Positions 24,402 through 34,003 of a stretch of 64,000 nucleotides of DNA are shown piece after piece. The position numbers were made by a program, and so were the translations under genes. Where the stretch lies: assembly GCF_001695575.1 (NCBI RefSeq), contig NZ_LUAX01000001.1, positions 1,550,001-1,614,000 on the forward strand, read 5' to 3'. The first letter of the stretch is position 1. Each line of letters starts with the position of its first letter. The notes beneath the pieces were generated by a model. It ran no database searches, was not told where the DNA came from, and was given only the letters and a program-made list of their open reading frames with translations. The stretch comes from Vibrio europaeus (GTDB lineage Bacteria > Pseudomonadota > Gammaproteobacteria > Enterobacterales > Vibrionaceae).

Positions 24402-25181
24402 CTAGCGAATGGTGTTCAGCTGAGTTTTAACAATATTTGCGAAGGCTTGTGGCTGTTCGACATGAACATTGTGCCCCGCTTTCGCAACTTGGCTAAAAGA
24501 CAAACCGCTTTGTTTGGCCAACTGACTAAACTTATTGTCTTTTTCGCCACATATATAATGAGTTTTGATCCCCGAATCTTTCAGGGCATCAAGTAAATAG
24601 TCTTGTTTCGCGAGCGATGTAGCCTCAAGCATATTCGCTACCGATGGGCCTAGATTAGCACTGCGCTTATCTATCAGTTTTTGTCTTTGCGCATGGTTTA
24701 GCGAACTAAATACTGGCTGTTGATACCAGTCGCTTAATACCTGCTCAATAGGCTCGTTGCGAAATCGATTTGCCCATTGGCTATCGTTTTGCCACCTTTG
24801 CTGCTTATCTGAATCGCTTTGCAAACCAAAGTTGCCACCCTCAACAATAAGTGACTGAATATTCAGGGTAGAAAAGTAGCCATTGGCAACACCAGACATC
24901 GCAATACGACCGCCCATTGAGTAGCCAACCAATACTATAGGCTGATGTGGCGTCACATGGGTAAGAAGAGTGTCAGATATTTGATCGCAGCAGTGCCTAA
25001 AATTGCAACAATTTTCTAAAGCGCTGAGTCCATGTCCCGGCAGATCAATGGAAATCGCAGGATAATGAGATAAATAGGATTGCGTTTCTTTCCAGTCCAA
25101 AACAGACCCAAGCAAGCCATGTAGAAAAACGATCACTGGGCGAGTTGAATTGAGGTTTGAACTGGCGAGACTATAAAGCAT
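24402..25181 (-). CDS. menH: SHCHC synthase (alpha/beta hydrolase)
   Basis: The protein has 259 residues of alpha/beta-hydrolase fold. The nucleophile elbow is VLVGYSMGGRIAMSG (Ser in GYSMGG), preceded by VFLHGLLGSVLDWKE and followed by the catalytic His region AGHNVHVEQPQAF. It eliminates pyruvate from SEPHCHC to give SHCHC in the menaquinone pathway. Its start overlaps the menD stop by 11 bases, so the two are translationally coupled. Confidence 0.94.
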   Translation of the reverse strand: MLYSLASSNLNSTRPVIVFLHGLLGSVLDWKETQSYLSHYPAISIDLPGHGLSALENCCNFRHCCDQISDTLLTHVTPHQPIVLVGYSMGGRIAMSGVANGYFSTLNIQSLIVEGGNFGLQSDSDKQQRWQNDSQWANRFRNEPIEQVLSDWYQQPVFSSLNHAQRQKLIDKRSANLGPSVANMLEATSLAKQDYLLDALKDSGIKTHYICGEKDNKFSQLAKQSGLSFSQVAKAGHNVHVEQPQAFANIVKTQLNTIR

Positions 25182-26901
25182 GAACTTGTTGGATAAACTC
25201 TTTCAGTTGAGATGACGCTTGCTCTGGAGGTGTTTGCACTTCAACAACCAATGTACCCTCACCATTCCATAGGTGGTCATTCACCAAATGTGTATAGTGC
25301 GCTAAGGTTTCTGGCTTGCTGTAACTCAGTTTGAACTGCTTGGCGGCACATTCAAAATCATAGCCATGTGGCATTTGATAGAGTGACTGCTTTTGCTGCT
25401 CCGGTACAGGCAGCAAATCAAAGATTGCACCACCATCATTGTTAGTCACAACCACCACAACAGGCGTTTTTTCGTGAGTAAGCAGCGCAAGTGAATTGAT
25501 ATCATAAAGCAGCGATGTATCCCCGATATACACTAGGGTCGGTTGTTGGTTAGCTCGCACTACACCTGACGCCGTGGCGATTAGCCCATCGATGCCAGAA
25601 GCGCCGCGATTGCTATACACAGCATAATCATCAAGACCACTAAACATGTCGACCAGGCGTACAAACAAGCTATTACCTAGAAAAACCTGTGTCTGTTTAG
25701 CTAGAAGGTTAACACTTAACGCAAGCTCGATCTCATCTAGTGAGGAATCAGTATTGAGATGAAGCGCGGCTAGGTTTGCAACCTGCTGAGACACTTCCGT
25801 TAGCTCATTCGCCCAACCAGATTCCGTATTACAGAGTGCAGGTATTGACTCAATAAAGGCTTGTAGCCAAGCTTCAATATCAGCAACATGATGAGTTTGC
25901 ATCAAATGCGATTGGTTGTTTCTATCGGCACTTGGATCAAGGTAATGATACTGAGCGTTACGCTGCTCAAACTGATCAGCAAGCCAATGGTTTAAGCGCT
26001 TCGACACGATTCTTGAACCGATCTGCAATACCAATTCACACTGATTGAGTAATTCCGAACACACGCTGTTTTGGAGCCATAAATCATAATGAGCCCACGC
26101 AGAAGTCACCCCCGATTGAGGATCGCTCAATAACGGCCAACCTAACGTTTCGGCTAACTGCTTTGCCAATCGCGCTTCACTTAAGGTGACGCTGCCGAGC
26201 ACAATCGCACCTTTTTTATCAGCGAAATCACTAAAATGAACCTGTGGTTTAGCACTGACTGGCAAATGGCGAGTATAGGTGGTATTGCTCTGCCACCAGC
26301 TCGAAACCGTTTCTATGTAATCTAGATAAATTGATTTGTCCCGAGCGCTATACAAGGGCTCAGGAAAAGGACAATTGATATGCACCGCACACCCTACCTT
26401 CGCTTGGCTGTGCATGACGTTATCAATGGAAGTAAGTAACCACTTCAAAGGTGTTGTCAATGAGGGGCTTGGCAACTCAAGCGATGCCGTAACATGTGAC
26501 GAAAAGATCCCCGATTGATTAATCGCTTGGTTAGCTCCGCATCCAACTAACTCGACCGGTCTATCAGCCGTTAACACCACCAGTTTTTCACCTGTGAGCT
26601 TAGCTTCTGCAATCGCTGGCAACAAGTTTGCGACAGCTGTACCGGAAGTTACCACCACAGCAACAGGTTTTCGGCTTGCTTTCGCTAATCCAAGCGCAAG
26701 AAAGCCTAAACCACGCTCATCAAAATGAGTATGCAGAGTCAGGTTAGGATTTTCATCGGCTTCTAAGGTCAATGGCGTTGAACGTGAACCCGGGGCAACG
26801 CAAACCTCACTGACCCCAAAGCGCGATAGCTCTTCCAAAATTGTCTGACACCAAATGCGATTTACCACCGCCTGCTCAATTGAGTATGGACTGCCACTCA
26901 T
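25171..26901 (-). CDS. menD: SEPHCHC synthase (thiamine-diphosphate enzyme)
   Basis: The protein has 576 residues, in the usual size range of MenD. N-terminal: ELSRFGVSEVCVAPGSRSTPLTLEA, with the conserved Pyr-domain glutamate region TLHTHFDERGLGFLALGLA. The ThDP-binding C-terminal part contains SNRGASGIDGLIATASG and VYIGDTSLLYDINSLAL, then NNDGGAIFDLLP. It condenses 2-oxoglutarate with isochorismate. It follows menF directly with no intergenic base. Confidence 0.96.
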   Translation of the reverse strand: MSGSPYSIEQAVVNRIWCQTILEELSRFGVSEVCVAPGSRSTPLTLEADENPNLTLHTHFDERGLGFLALGLAKASRKPVAVVVTSGTAVANLLPAIAEAKLTGEKLVVLTADRPVELVGCGANQAINQSGIFSSHVTASLELPSPSLTTPLKWLLTSIDNVMHSQAKVGCAVHINCPFPEPLYSARDKSIYLDYIETVSSWWQSNTTYTRHLPVSAKPQVHFSDFADKKGAIVLGSVTLSEARLAKQLAETLGWPLLSDPQSGVTSAWAHYDLWLQNSVCSELLNQCELVLQIGSRIVSKRLNHWLADQFEQRNAQYHYLDPSADRNNQSHLMQTHHVADIEAWLQAFIESIPALCNTESGWANELTEVSQQVANLAALHLNTDSSLDEIELALSVNLLAKQTQVFLGNSLFVRLVDMFSGLDDYAVYSNRGASGIDGLIATASGVVRANQQPTLVYIGDTSLLYDINSLALLTHEKTPVVVVVTNNDGGAIFDLLPVPEQQKQSLYQMPHGYDFECAAKQFKLSYSKPETLAHYTHLVNDHLWNGEGTLVVEVQTPPEQASSQLKEFIQQVHAL

Positions 26902-28209
26902 CTATGAAGCTACTCCCAATGGAGGGTTGTCAGAAATTAAAGACAGTAACGTCGACATTTTTTTATCAAGCTCCTGCCATTCGTGTTCAGCAATAGAACC
27001 AGGAACAATTCCAGCTCCAGCAAAAAGCTGGACTTGATCGTTGAGTACTAACGCACTGCGGATAGCGACACAAAACTCCGCCCTTTGATGACTAATAAAA
27101 CCCATTGAACCTGCATACCAACCACGAGCAAACGGTTCATGCTCTTGAATGAACGCCATGGATTCTTCACGCGGTAACCCCGCAACGGCAGCGGTTGGCT
27201 GTAGGGCGCTAAGCAATTGCACCCCGTTAACACCCTTATTGAGGTGAGCATGAATACTGCGTTTTAAGTGCTGCACTTTACGTAAGCGAACTAACCTTGC
27301 TTCTTGCTCTACTTCAACATGCTCAGAATGTGGAGTTAGGCGCTCTACAATATCGTCGACCACGTATTGGTTTTCATTAAGATTCTTAATGTCATTAGAC
27401 AACCAGTTCGCCAGCTCCATATCTTGGCTGGCATTACTGCCGCGCCCAATGGTGCCTGCAAGCGCTTCGGTATAAAGCTCCTGACCTTGACGTGCATACA
27501 AACGCTCTGGGGTCGAGCCTAAAAAGCTGTGTTTCTTATCTAATGAGAGCAGAAAGTGAAAGCTGTGATGATTTTGCAGATAGCTAGCCTTCAGTAGCTG
27601 AGATGCGCACAGTGGTCTATCGAGATTCACCTCGGTTTTACGCGCTAGAACCACTTTCTTGAACTCATCGTTTTTTATACCAGTCAGTACCTTATCTACC
27701 AACTGTGACCATTGCTCTTTTTCAGGCGTATGCTGGATCGTTTCTATATGAGAAGAGACTGGCAAAATAGGAGAAACCTCAAGCTGCAGCTTATATAAGC
27801 TCGCCAAAGTACGATGTTTTTCAGCGTTAAGATTAACCGCGAGTGACCATTGCTGATCAAAACGGATCAGTTCAATTTGCGGTAAGAAGAAAAATGAGGA
27901 CATACAACGGCGATTTTTACCCGTATGACCATCAAAGGAGCGACCTCCCCAAATGCGCTGATCGTCGGCGAGAATAGTATAGGCAGGCGCTGGTTCGACA
28001 AACGTATGCAGCTGTCCTAGTGCAACAACCTCTTCTCTAGTGTCACGAGATTGCCAGTAAAACTTTGGAAATAGCGGCTGTGCTTCCAACCAATCTATAA
28101 ATGCAAAGTCAGGTTTTTCCTCAAGAACTTGAACCAGACGGTTTACACCATCTTCTGCTTCCTTTACGCGTTCGATCAGTTCAGCTACGGCTTGATGAAA
28201 GTATGACAA
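26902..28209 (-). CDS. menF: Isochorismate synthase (TTG start)
   Basis: The protein has 435 residues, chorismate-binding family. The typical C-terminal half includes KVVLARKTEVNLD, FLGSTPERLYARQG, EALAGTIGRG, LQPTAAVAGLPR and LFAGAGIVPGS. It commits chorismate to menaquinone synthesis. The start is the TTG at 28209; no in-frame ATG lies upstream and CGAGG stands six bases before it. As first gene of the leftward men operon, its promoter should lie in 28210-28429, shared divergently with alaA. Confidence 0.95.
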   Translation of the reverse strand: MSYFHQAVAELIERVKEAEDGVNRLVQVLEEKPDFAFIDWLEAQPLFPKFYWQSRDTREEVVALGQLHTFVEPAPAYTILADDQRIWGGRSFDGHTGKNRRCMSSFFFLPQIELIRFDQQWSLAVNLNAEKHRTLASLYKLQLEVSPILPVSSHIETIQHTPEKEQWSQLVDKVLTGIKNDEFKKVVLARKTEVNLDRPLCASQLLKASYLQNHHSFHFLLSLDKKHSFLGSTPERLYARQGQELYTEALAGTIGRGSNASQDMELANWLSNDIKNLNENQYVVDDIVERLTPHSEHVEVEQEARLVRLRKVQHLKRSIHAHLNKGVNGVQLLSALQPTAAVAGLPREESMAFIQEHEPFARGWYAGSMGFISHQRAEFCVAIRSALVLNDQVQLFAGAGIVPGSIAEHEWQELDKKMSTLLSLISDNPPLGVAS

Positions 28210-28429
28210 ATCAGCCTCGTATGCATGGGGGTTATTATTTCATTATATGTCGCTACTCTATTTATAGACCCTACTCAAATCAAGGTTGAAACCAATGTTT
28301 TGCAAAATCCTGTGATAACGGGCGTGCTACAAGGCATTAAATGTTGTTATCTAATCAGATTTTTATTCTAAAGAACCTCTTTTTCAGGTACTTTAATAAA
28401 GAAATTCAATAATATTTAGGTTTTAATCA

Positions 28430-29644
28430 ATGCAAAATATCGGGATGTCGTCAAAACTCGACAATGTCTGCTATGACATTAGGGGTCCTGTACTCAAACA
28501 TGCTAAGCGCATGGAGGAAGAGGGGCATAAAATACTGAAATTGAACATCGGTAACCCTGCCCCATTTGGCTTCGACGCCCCTGACGAAATTTTGGTTGAT
28601 GTAATCCGTAATCTTCCAACTTCGCAAGGTTACTGTGATTCAAAAGGTATCTACTCCGCTCGTAAAGCGGTGGTTCAGCATTACCAACGTAAAGGTATAC
28701 GCTCTCTTGATGTCGAAGACGTCTACATAGGTAACGGTGCTTCAGAGCTTATCGTTATGGCTATGCAAGCTTTGCTAAACAATGGCGACGAAATGCTCGT
28801 CCCTGCGCCTGACTACCCACTCTGGACGGCTTCGGTTGCCTTATCTGGTGGTAAAGCCATTCACTATATGTGTGATGAAGAAGCCGATTGGTATCCAGAC
28901 CTAGACGATATTAAAAGCAAGATCACGCCAAAAACTCGCGGCATTGTTCTGATCAACCCAAACAACCCAACAGGTGCGGTTTACAGTCGTGATTTCTTAC
29001 TGGAAGTCATTGAGATTGCTCGCCAACATAAGCTGATCATTTTTGCCGACGAAATTTACGACAAGGTTCTCTATGATGGTGCGACACACACATCGGTAGC
29101 GACCTTAACAGAAGATGTGCTAGTCGTGACTTTTAACGGTTTATCAAAAGCTTATCGTGTTTGTGGTTTCCGTGGCGGTTGGATGTTCCTTACAGGACCT
29201 AAGCATCAGGCTCAAGGGTACATCAATGGCCTCGATATGCTTTCATCAATGCGCCTGTGTGCCAATGTGCCGATGCAACATGCTATCCAAACCGCTCTAG
29301 GCGGCTATCAGAGTATTAACGAACTGATCTTGCCTGGTGGGCGTTTGCTAGAGCAGCGAGACAAAGCTTTTGAGCTAATCAATCAAATTCCTGGCGTCTC
29401 TTGCGTTAAGCCAAAAGGTGCCATGTACCTCTTCCCGAAAATCGACACCAAGATGTACAACATCAAAGACGATCAAAAGATGGTACTCGACTTCTTGATT
29501 CAAGAGAAAGTGCTACTGGTGCAAGGGACAGGCTTTAACTGGCCGAAACCGGATCACTTCCGCATTGTGACCTTGCCGCATGTCGAAGATTTGGAAATGG
29601 CGATAGGTCGTTTCGAACGCTTCTTATCAACTTATAGTCAGTAG
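28430..29644 (+). CDS. alaA: Glutamate-pyruvate (alanine) aminotransferase
   Basis: The protein has 404 residues, fold-type I PLP aminotransferase. It aligns closely with E. coli AlaA (YfbQ): SKLDNVCYDIRGPVLKHAK, LKLNIGNPAPFGFDAP, INPNNPTGAVYS, and FNGLSKAYRVCGFRGGW carrying the PLP lysine. It interconverts pyruvate and alanine with glutamate as amino donor. As in E. coli it is followed by the yfbR nucleotidase gene after a terminator. Confidence 0.95.
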   Translation: MQNIGMSSKLDNVCYDIRGPVLKHAKRMEEEGHKILKLNIGNPAPFGFDAPDEILVDVIRNLPTSQGYCDSKGIYSARKAVVQHYQRKGIRSLDVEDVYIGNGASELIVMAMQALLNNGDEMLVPAPDYPLWTASVALSGGKAIHYMCDEEADWYPDLDDIKSKITPKTRGIVLINPNNPTGAVYSRDFLLEVIEIARQHKLIIFADEIYDKVLYDGATHTSVATLTEDVLVVTFNGLSKAYRVCGFRGGWMFLTGPKHQAQGYINGLDMLSSMRLCANVPMQHAIQTALGGYQSINELILPGGRLLEQRDKAFELINQIPGVSCVKPKGAMYLFPKIDTKMYNIKDDQKMVLDFLIQEKVLLVQGTGFNWPKPDHFRIVTLPHVEDLEMAIGRFERFLSTYSQ

Positions 29645-29672
29645 TAATTAGCGCTGAACTTTCATATGCTTA

Positions 29673-29698
29673 AAGGACACTCATCGAGTGTCCTTTTT
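29673..29698 (+). terminator. Strong intrinsic terminator after alaA
   Basis: Perfect 10-bp stem AAGGACACTC / GAGTGTCCTT with a 3-base loop and a following T run. It lies just before the yfbR ribosome site, so yfbR must have its own start or depend on read-through. Confidence 0.88.
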
Positions 29699-29715
29699 CG
29701 TTTAGGGAGGAACAA

Positions 29716-30315
29716 ATGCCAAACAGTAATCCAAAGGAAAGTCACTTTTTTGCTCATCTAGCACGTATGAAGCTGATTCAACGTTGGCCTCTGATGCGTT
29801 CAGTCTCGACAGAAAACATCTCAGAGCATAGTTTGCAGGTCGCATTTGTTGCCCACGCCTTAGCCGTAATCAAAAACAAGAAGTTTGGTGGAACGTTAAA
29901 TCCGGAGCGAATCGCCATCCTTGGTATGTATCACGACACCAGTGAAGTGCTTACGGGTGATTTACCTACCCCAGTTAAATACTACAACCCAGAGATCGCC
30001 AAAGAATACAAAAAGATCGAAGCCGCAGCAGAGCAAAAGCTACTCTCTATGTTGCCCGAAGAGTTTCGTGATGATTTCGCGCCCTTTCTGGTCTCTCAGT
30101 CTGCGCATACCAAAGATGCCGCCATAGTGAAGCAAGCAGACACCATCTGTGCCTATTTGAAATGTCTAGAGGAACTCAGCGCCGGAAACCATGAATATGC
30201 GTTAGCCAAGAAGCGTCTCGATGTCACTTTAAAAGAACGACTCACACCAGAAATGGATTATTTCCTCAACACCTTTGCACCTAGCTTCGAGCTATCATTA
30301 GATGAAATCAGCTAG
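29716..30315 (+). CDS. yfbR: 5'-Deoxynucleotidase, HD family
   Basis: The protein has 199 residues. HD-domain residues are present: [18 protein letters not shown] and [20 protein letters not shown], with the later D in [19 protein letters not shown]. It matches E. coli YfbR, which dephosphorylates deoxyribonucleoside 5'-monophosphates using a divalent metal. GGGAGGAAC precedes the ATG. Its 3' end overlaps the convergent LysR gene by eight bases. Confidence 0.94.
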   Translation: MPNSNPKESHFFAHLARMKLIQRWPLMRSVSTENISEHSLQVAFVAHALAVIKNKKFGGTLNPERIAILGMYHDTSEVLTGDLPTPVKYYNPEIAKEYKKIEAAAEQKLLSMLPEEFRDDFAPFLVSQSAHTKDAAIVKQADTICAYLKCLEELSAGNHEYALAKKRLDVTLKERLTPEMDYFLNTFAPSFELSLDEIS

Positions 30316-31216
30316 TACGTGGATGCTCTTTATGGAAAGCATCTAACAAGTAGTCGATGAACACCTTCTTACGCTTTGGCATTAATCGCCTGTCTGCATA
30401 GACTAAGCTAACACTGACTTCTGGCATCGAGTATTGGGGCAGGAGATGTTTTAATTTTCCGCTGTTAAAATGCTCTAAACAGATAAACTCTGGAAGCACC
30501 GCGATACCTAATCCGTCAATGCAGGCATTGAGGCAAGATGTAATGGTATTCACCCTTAATTGATAAGGTAAGTCGATCAAATAAGAGAATCCATCTTCTA
30601 AACTGAGTTGCCACTTCGGCAAACGTGCACCTTTGTTAAACACCTCAATCACTCGATGAGGCTCAGTGAGATCGAGGTGGCTATCAATCGAACCAAATTT
30701 TCCAAGATACTCTGGGCTAGCAACCACAACACGTTTTGACGATGTCAGATACCTTGAAATAAGACTCGAATCTTCCAAATCACCAATTTGCGCATAAAGA
30801 TCTATACCTTCGGTAATAATGTCCACTTCACGATTCGTCAACTCCAGATTTAACGTTACATGAGGATAATCGGCCAAGAATTCGTGGATGTATTTGCTTA
30901 ACACTTGCTGACCGAGTTCGACTGGAAACACAACATTGAGCGGCCCTCTGATTAAGTCCTGGTTAGCACTCACTTCTAGCTCTGCCTGATTGAGAAGCTC
31001 AAGCATCTGTTGGCTAGATTGATAAAAGCGTTCTCCTTCCGGGGTTAACATTAGGCTACGAGTCGAACGAGTGATCAACCTCACACCTAGGTGTTGTTCT
31101 AACTCCCCCAATTTTCGACTGACCGTGGATTTAGTCATATTCAATGTCTCTGCCGCGTGAGTGAAACTTCCGCACTCAACCACTTGTGCAAAAACGGTTA
31201 TTGCGTTCAAGTCCAT
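30308..31216 (-). CDS. LysR-family regulator of the adjacent efflux pump
   Basis: The protein has 302 residues. Winged-helix N-terminus: [59 protein letters not shown]. The C-terminal co-inducer domain is of the CrgA/AaeR-like subgroup ([14 protein letters not shown] ... [14 protein letters not shown]). It is divergent from an HlyD/EmrB pair with 122 bp between start codons. This is the common arrangement for a regulator of a drug or phenolic-acid pump. The inducer is unknown. Confidence 0.88.
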   Translation of the reverse strand: MDLNAITVFAQVVECGSFTHAAETLNMTKSTVSRKLGELEQHLGVRLITRSTRSLMLTPEGERFYQSSQQMLELLNQAELEVSANQDLIRGPLNVVFPVELGQQVLSKYIHEFLADYPHVTLNLELTNREVDIITEGIDLYAQIGDLEDSSLISRYLTSSKRVVVASPEYLGKFGSIDSHLDLTEPHRVIEVFNKGARLPKWQLSLEDGFSYLIDLPYQLRVNTITSCLNACIDGLGIAVLPEFICLEHFNSGKLKHLLPQYSMPEVSVSLVYADRRLMPKRKKVFIDYLLDAFHKEHPRTS

Positions 31217-31338
31217 TGAATTTCCCCTCTCTTTATTAGAACGATTTGTGCAACAGTGTTTTCATTTTTTCCTATCTTATCAACCAATCCAATTCCTTTA
31301 CAATTTGTTACATCCTTATTCCCCCAACGAGAATCACT

Positions 31339-32397
31339 ATGACCGAAAACCATAACGCCCCAGCCATGCCTCGCAAACGCAACAAAGCCCCTTTAATTGC
31401 CACTGCAATTATGCTGTCACTGGGCTTGCTGGGTGGTGGTTACTGGCTAACATATGGTCAATACTTCGAGTCTACCGATAACGCCTATTTGCAAGGTGAT
31501 ATCACCAGTATCAGCCCTAAGGTTTCAGGCTATATCGCCAAGTCTTACATCACTGACAACCAAGCGGTAAAACAGGGTGACCTATTAGTACAAATTGATG
31601 ACCGCGATTTTCAAGCGGCTCTTGAGCAAGCCGAAGCGCACCTAGTCGTCACCGAGGCGAGTGAGAACAACCTCATCGCTCAGCAAAAACTGCAACACAG
31701 CCAAATTCACCAAGCTGAAAGCCAAGTAGAGTCGGCGCAAGCAGAATACGATCGCGCCGTGCAGCAAGTGGCACGCTCACGCAGCCTACTAAAACGCAAC
31801 TACGCTTCTCAAGATGAAGTAGACAGCATGCTCGCTCAGCAAAAAGTCACACTGGCACAACTTGACGAAGCGAAAGCTAGCCTAGATGCAGCAAACGAGC
31901 AATTGAATGTCCTTGCCAGTGAAATTGAACAAGCACGTGCTTCAGTAACCGAAGCACAAGCAGGGCTCAAACAAGCTCAATTAAACTTGGATTACACCAA
32001 AGTTTACGCACCAACAGATGGCATCATAGGCAAACGAAGCGTTCGCGAAGGTCTGTTAGTTCAGGCTGGCGCACCATTGATGAGCTTAGTACCGAATAAC
32101 GCAGTGTGGATTGAAGCCAACTTCAAAGAGACCCAACTGAGCGGCATTCATAAAGGGCAAAAAGTCGAGGTTGAGCTGGATGCATTTCCAGGTCAGCCTC
32201 TAGAAGGAGTTGTCGATAGCTTCTCTCCCGCCACTGGCGCTAAGTTCGCACTACTGCCACCAGAGAATGCAACCGGCAACTTCACTAAAATCGTCCAGCG
32301 TGTTCCTGTTAAGATCATTATTCCTAACGCTAAAGAGCTAAAGGGTCGCTTGCTACCAGGCTTGTCTGTTGTCGCGACTATTGATACGCGAGGCTAA
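31339..32397 (+). CDS. HlyD/EmrA-type membrane fusion protein
   Basis: The protein has 352 residues from ATG 31339; the frame opens at 31246 but those residues are not typical. A single N-terminal membrane helix (LIATAIMLSLGLLGGGYWLTYG) is followed by the biotinyl-lipoyl half STDNAYLQGDITSISPKVSGYIAKSYITDNQAVKQGD. A long coiled coil rich in Gln, Ala and Glu (about 95-220) precedes the return hairpin YTKVYAPTDGIIGKRSVREG. It links the inner-membrane EmrB-type pump to an outer-membrane channel. Two bases separate it from the pump gene. Confidence 0.92.
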   Translation: MTENHNAPAMPRKRNKAPLIATAIMLSLGLLGGGYWLTYGQYFESTDNAYLQGDITSISPKVSGYIAKSYITDNQAVKQGDLLVQIDDRDFQAALEQAEAHLVVTEASENNLIAQQKLQHSQIHQAESQVESAQAEYDRAVQQVARSRSLLKRNYASQDEVDSMLAQQKVTLAQLDEAKASLDAANEQLNVLASEIEQARASVTEAQAGLKQAQLNLDYTKVYAPTDGIIGKRSVREGLLVQAGAPLMSLVPNNAVWIEANFKETQLSGIHKGQKVEVELDAFPGQPLEGVVDSFSPATGAKFALLPPENATGNFTKIVQRVPVKIIIPNAKELKGRLLPGLSVVATIDTRG

Positions 32398-32399
32398 TC

Positions 32400-33947
32400 A
32401 TGGCGAGTGCTGCAATTAGTCCTAATGTTGAAGAGCAACAAGTACCGACGCGCCACTGGATCGCCCTGTTTGGTGGCCTTATCGGCGCATTTATGGCGAT
32501 TCTTGATATTCAAATCACCAACTCTTCGCTGAAAGATATTCAAGGTGCACTTTCTGCAACATTGGATGAGAGTTCTTGGATCTCAACCTCTTATCTCGTG
32601 GCAGAAATGATCGCCATTCCGCTCAGCGGTTGGCTTTCAAAAGCACTGGGAAAACGCCGTTATCTCACTTGGACAACCGCGATCTTTACCCTTTCGTCCC
32701 TGCTATGTTCTTTCTCATGGAATATGACCTCGATGATCGTGTTCCGCGCGATGCAAGGCTTTAGCGGTGGCGCACTGATCCCTCTTGCCTTTTCATTGGT
32801 GGTACAGCTTTTGCCACTCAATAAACGGGCTGTGGGCATGGCACTGTTTGGTGTCACTGCCACTTTTGCACCGTCTATTGGCCCCACTTTTGGTGGCTGG
32901 TTGACGGAAAATCTCTCTTGGCACTACATCTTTTACATCAACATTCCGCCCGCTTTCTTAGTGATTGCGATGATTCGCTATGGTTTGGATGATGAACCTC
33001 TAGAGCTAGCAACACTCAAAAATGCCGACTGGTTTGGTATAGCCACGATGGCTCTTGGTTTAGGTTGTCTAGAAGTAGTTCTTGAAGAAGGTAACCGCGA
33101 GGAGTGGTTCAGCTCTAGCTTTATCATCACCTTGGCGATCATATCCGCCGTGAGCTTAGTCTATTTTGTGATAAATGAACTTCAGCACAAAAAGCCATTG
33201 GTTAACTTACGATTGCTACGAGATGGGCAGTTTGCAATGTCTTGTATCGCTTATCTGATTCTTGGTATGGCGCTATTAGGCTCGATTTATGTACTGCCGA
33301 TGTACCTCACCCAGATTCAACAATACAACGCAATGGAGATCGGTGAAGTGTTGATGTGGATGGGCTTTCCGCAGCTGTTGATTTTTCCGCTCGTACCAAA
33401 ATTAACCCAAATCATTAAACCCAAATACTTAGTCACGTTTGGCTTTGCCATGTTTGGCTTAAGTTGTTACGTCAACACTCATATGACCGTTGATTTTGGT
33501 GGTCAGCAACTGATTTTGTCTATGGTACTGCGTGCTATTGGTAGCCCATTTATTATGGTGCCGTTATCTTTAGTCGCAATGAAGAACATCGCCACGCATG
33601 AGACGCCTGACGCCTCCACCCTCACTAACGTTATGCGTAATTTGGGCGGTGCTTTCAGTATCGCGGTGATTGCGACCTTGCTTGATAACAAAACGCGCGA
33701 ACATTTGGCTCATATCAAAGAATCGCTTCCCACTGTCAGTCAGTTAGGCTGGCAAACTCTACAGCAACAACAGAGCTTCTTTATTCAAGCAGGCAGCGAT
33801 AGCGCAACAGCGTTGCAGCAAGCTCAAGCCAGTCTGGTGGCTACAATGCAAAGAGATGCGGCGATTATGGCTTACAACGATGTGTTTCTGATGATGACGG
33901 GCTTTCTCGCTGTCGCAGCAATACTGATTCTGACGATGCGCGACTGA
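32400..33947 (+). CDS. EmrB/QacA-type MFS drug exporter (DHA2)
   Basis: The protein has 515 residues with 14 predicted helices. Motifs: FMAILDIQITNSSLKDIQGAL, FGVTATFAPSIGPTFGGWLTE (motif C), FRAMQGFSGGALIPLAFS. It is a proton-driven exporter forming a tripartite pump with the upstream HlyD protein and an outer-membrane TolC. The substrate is unknown. It is probably controlled by the divergent LysR protein. The next gene, a dGTPase homologue, starts 57 bases on and may be co-transcribed. Confidence 0.93.
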   Translation: MASAAISPNVEEQQVPTRHWIALFGGLIGAFMAILDIQITNSSLKDIQGALSATLDESSWISTSYLVAEMIAIPLSGWLSKALGKRRYLTWTTAIFTLSSLLCSFSWNMTSMIVFRAMQGFSGGALIPLAFSLVVQLLPLNKRAVGMALFGVTATFAPSIGPTFGGWLTENLSWHYIFYINIPPAFLVIAMIRYGLDDEPLELATLKNADWFGIATMALGLGCLEVVLEEGNREEWFSSSFIITLAIISAVSLVYFVINELQHKKPLVNLRLLRDGQFAMSCIAYLILGMALLGSIYVLPMYLTQIQQYNAMEIGEVLMWMGFPQLLIFPLVPKLTQIIKPKYLVTFGFAMFGLSCYVNTHMTVDFGGQQLILSMVLRAIGSPFIMVPLSLVAMKNIATHETPDASTLTNVMRNLGGAFSIAVIATLLDNKTREHLAHIKESLPTVSQLGWQTLQQQQSFFIQAGSDSATALQQAQASLVATMQRDAAIMAYNDVFLMMTGFLAVAAILILTMRD

Positions 33948-34003
33948 TCTTGCAGTCACTAGCGTATACGTGTACGGTAAGAAAAAACAGGGGAGCGCAG
34001 CCT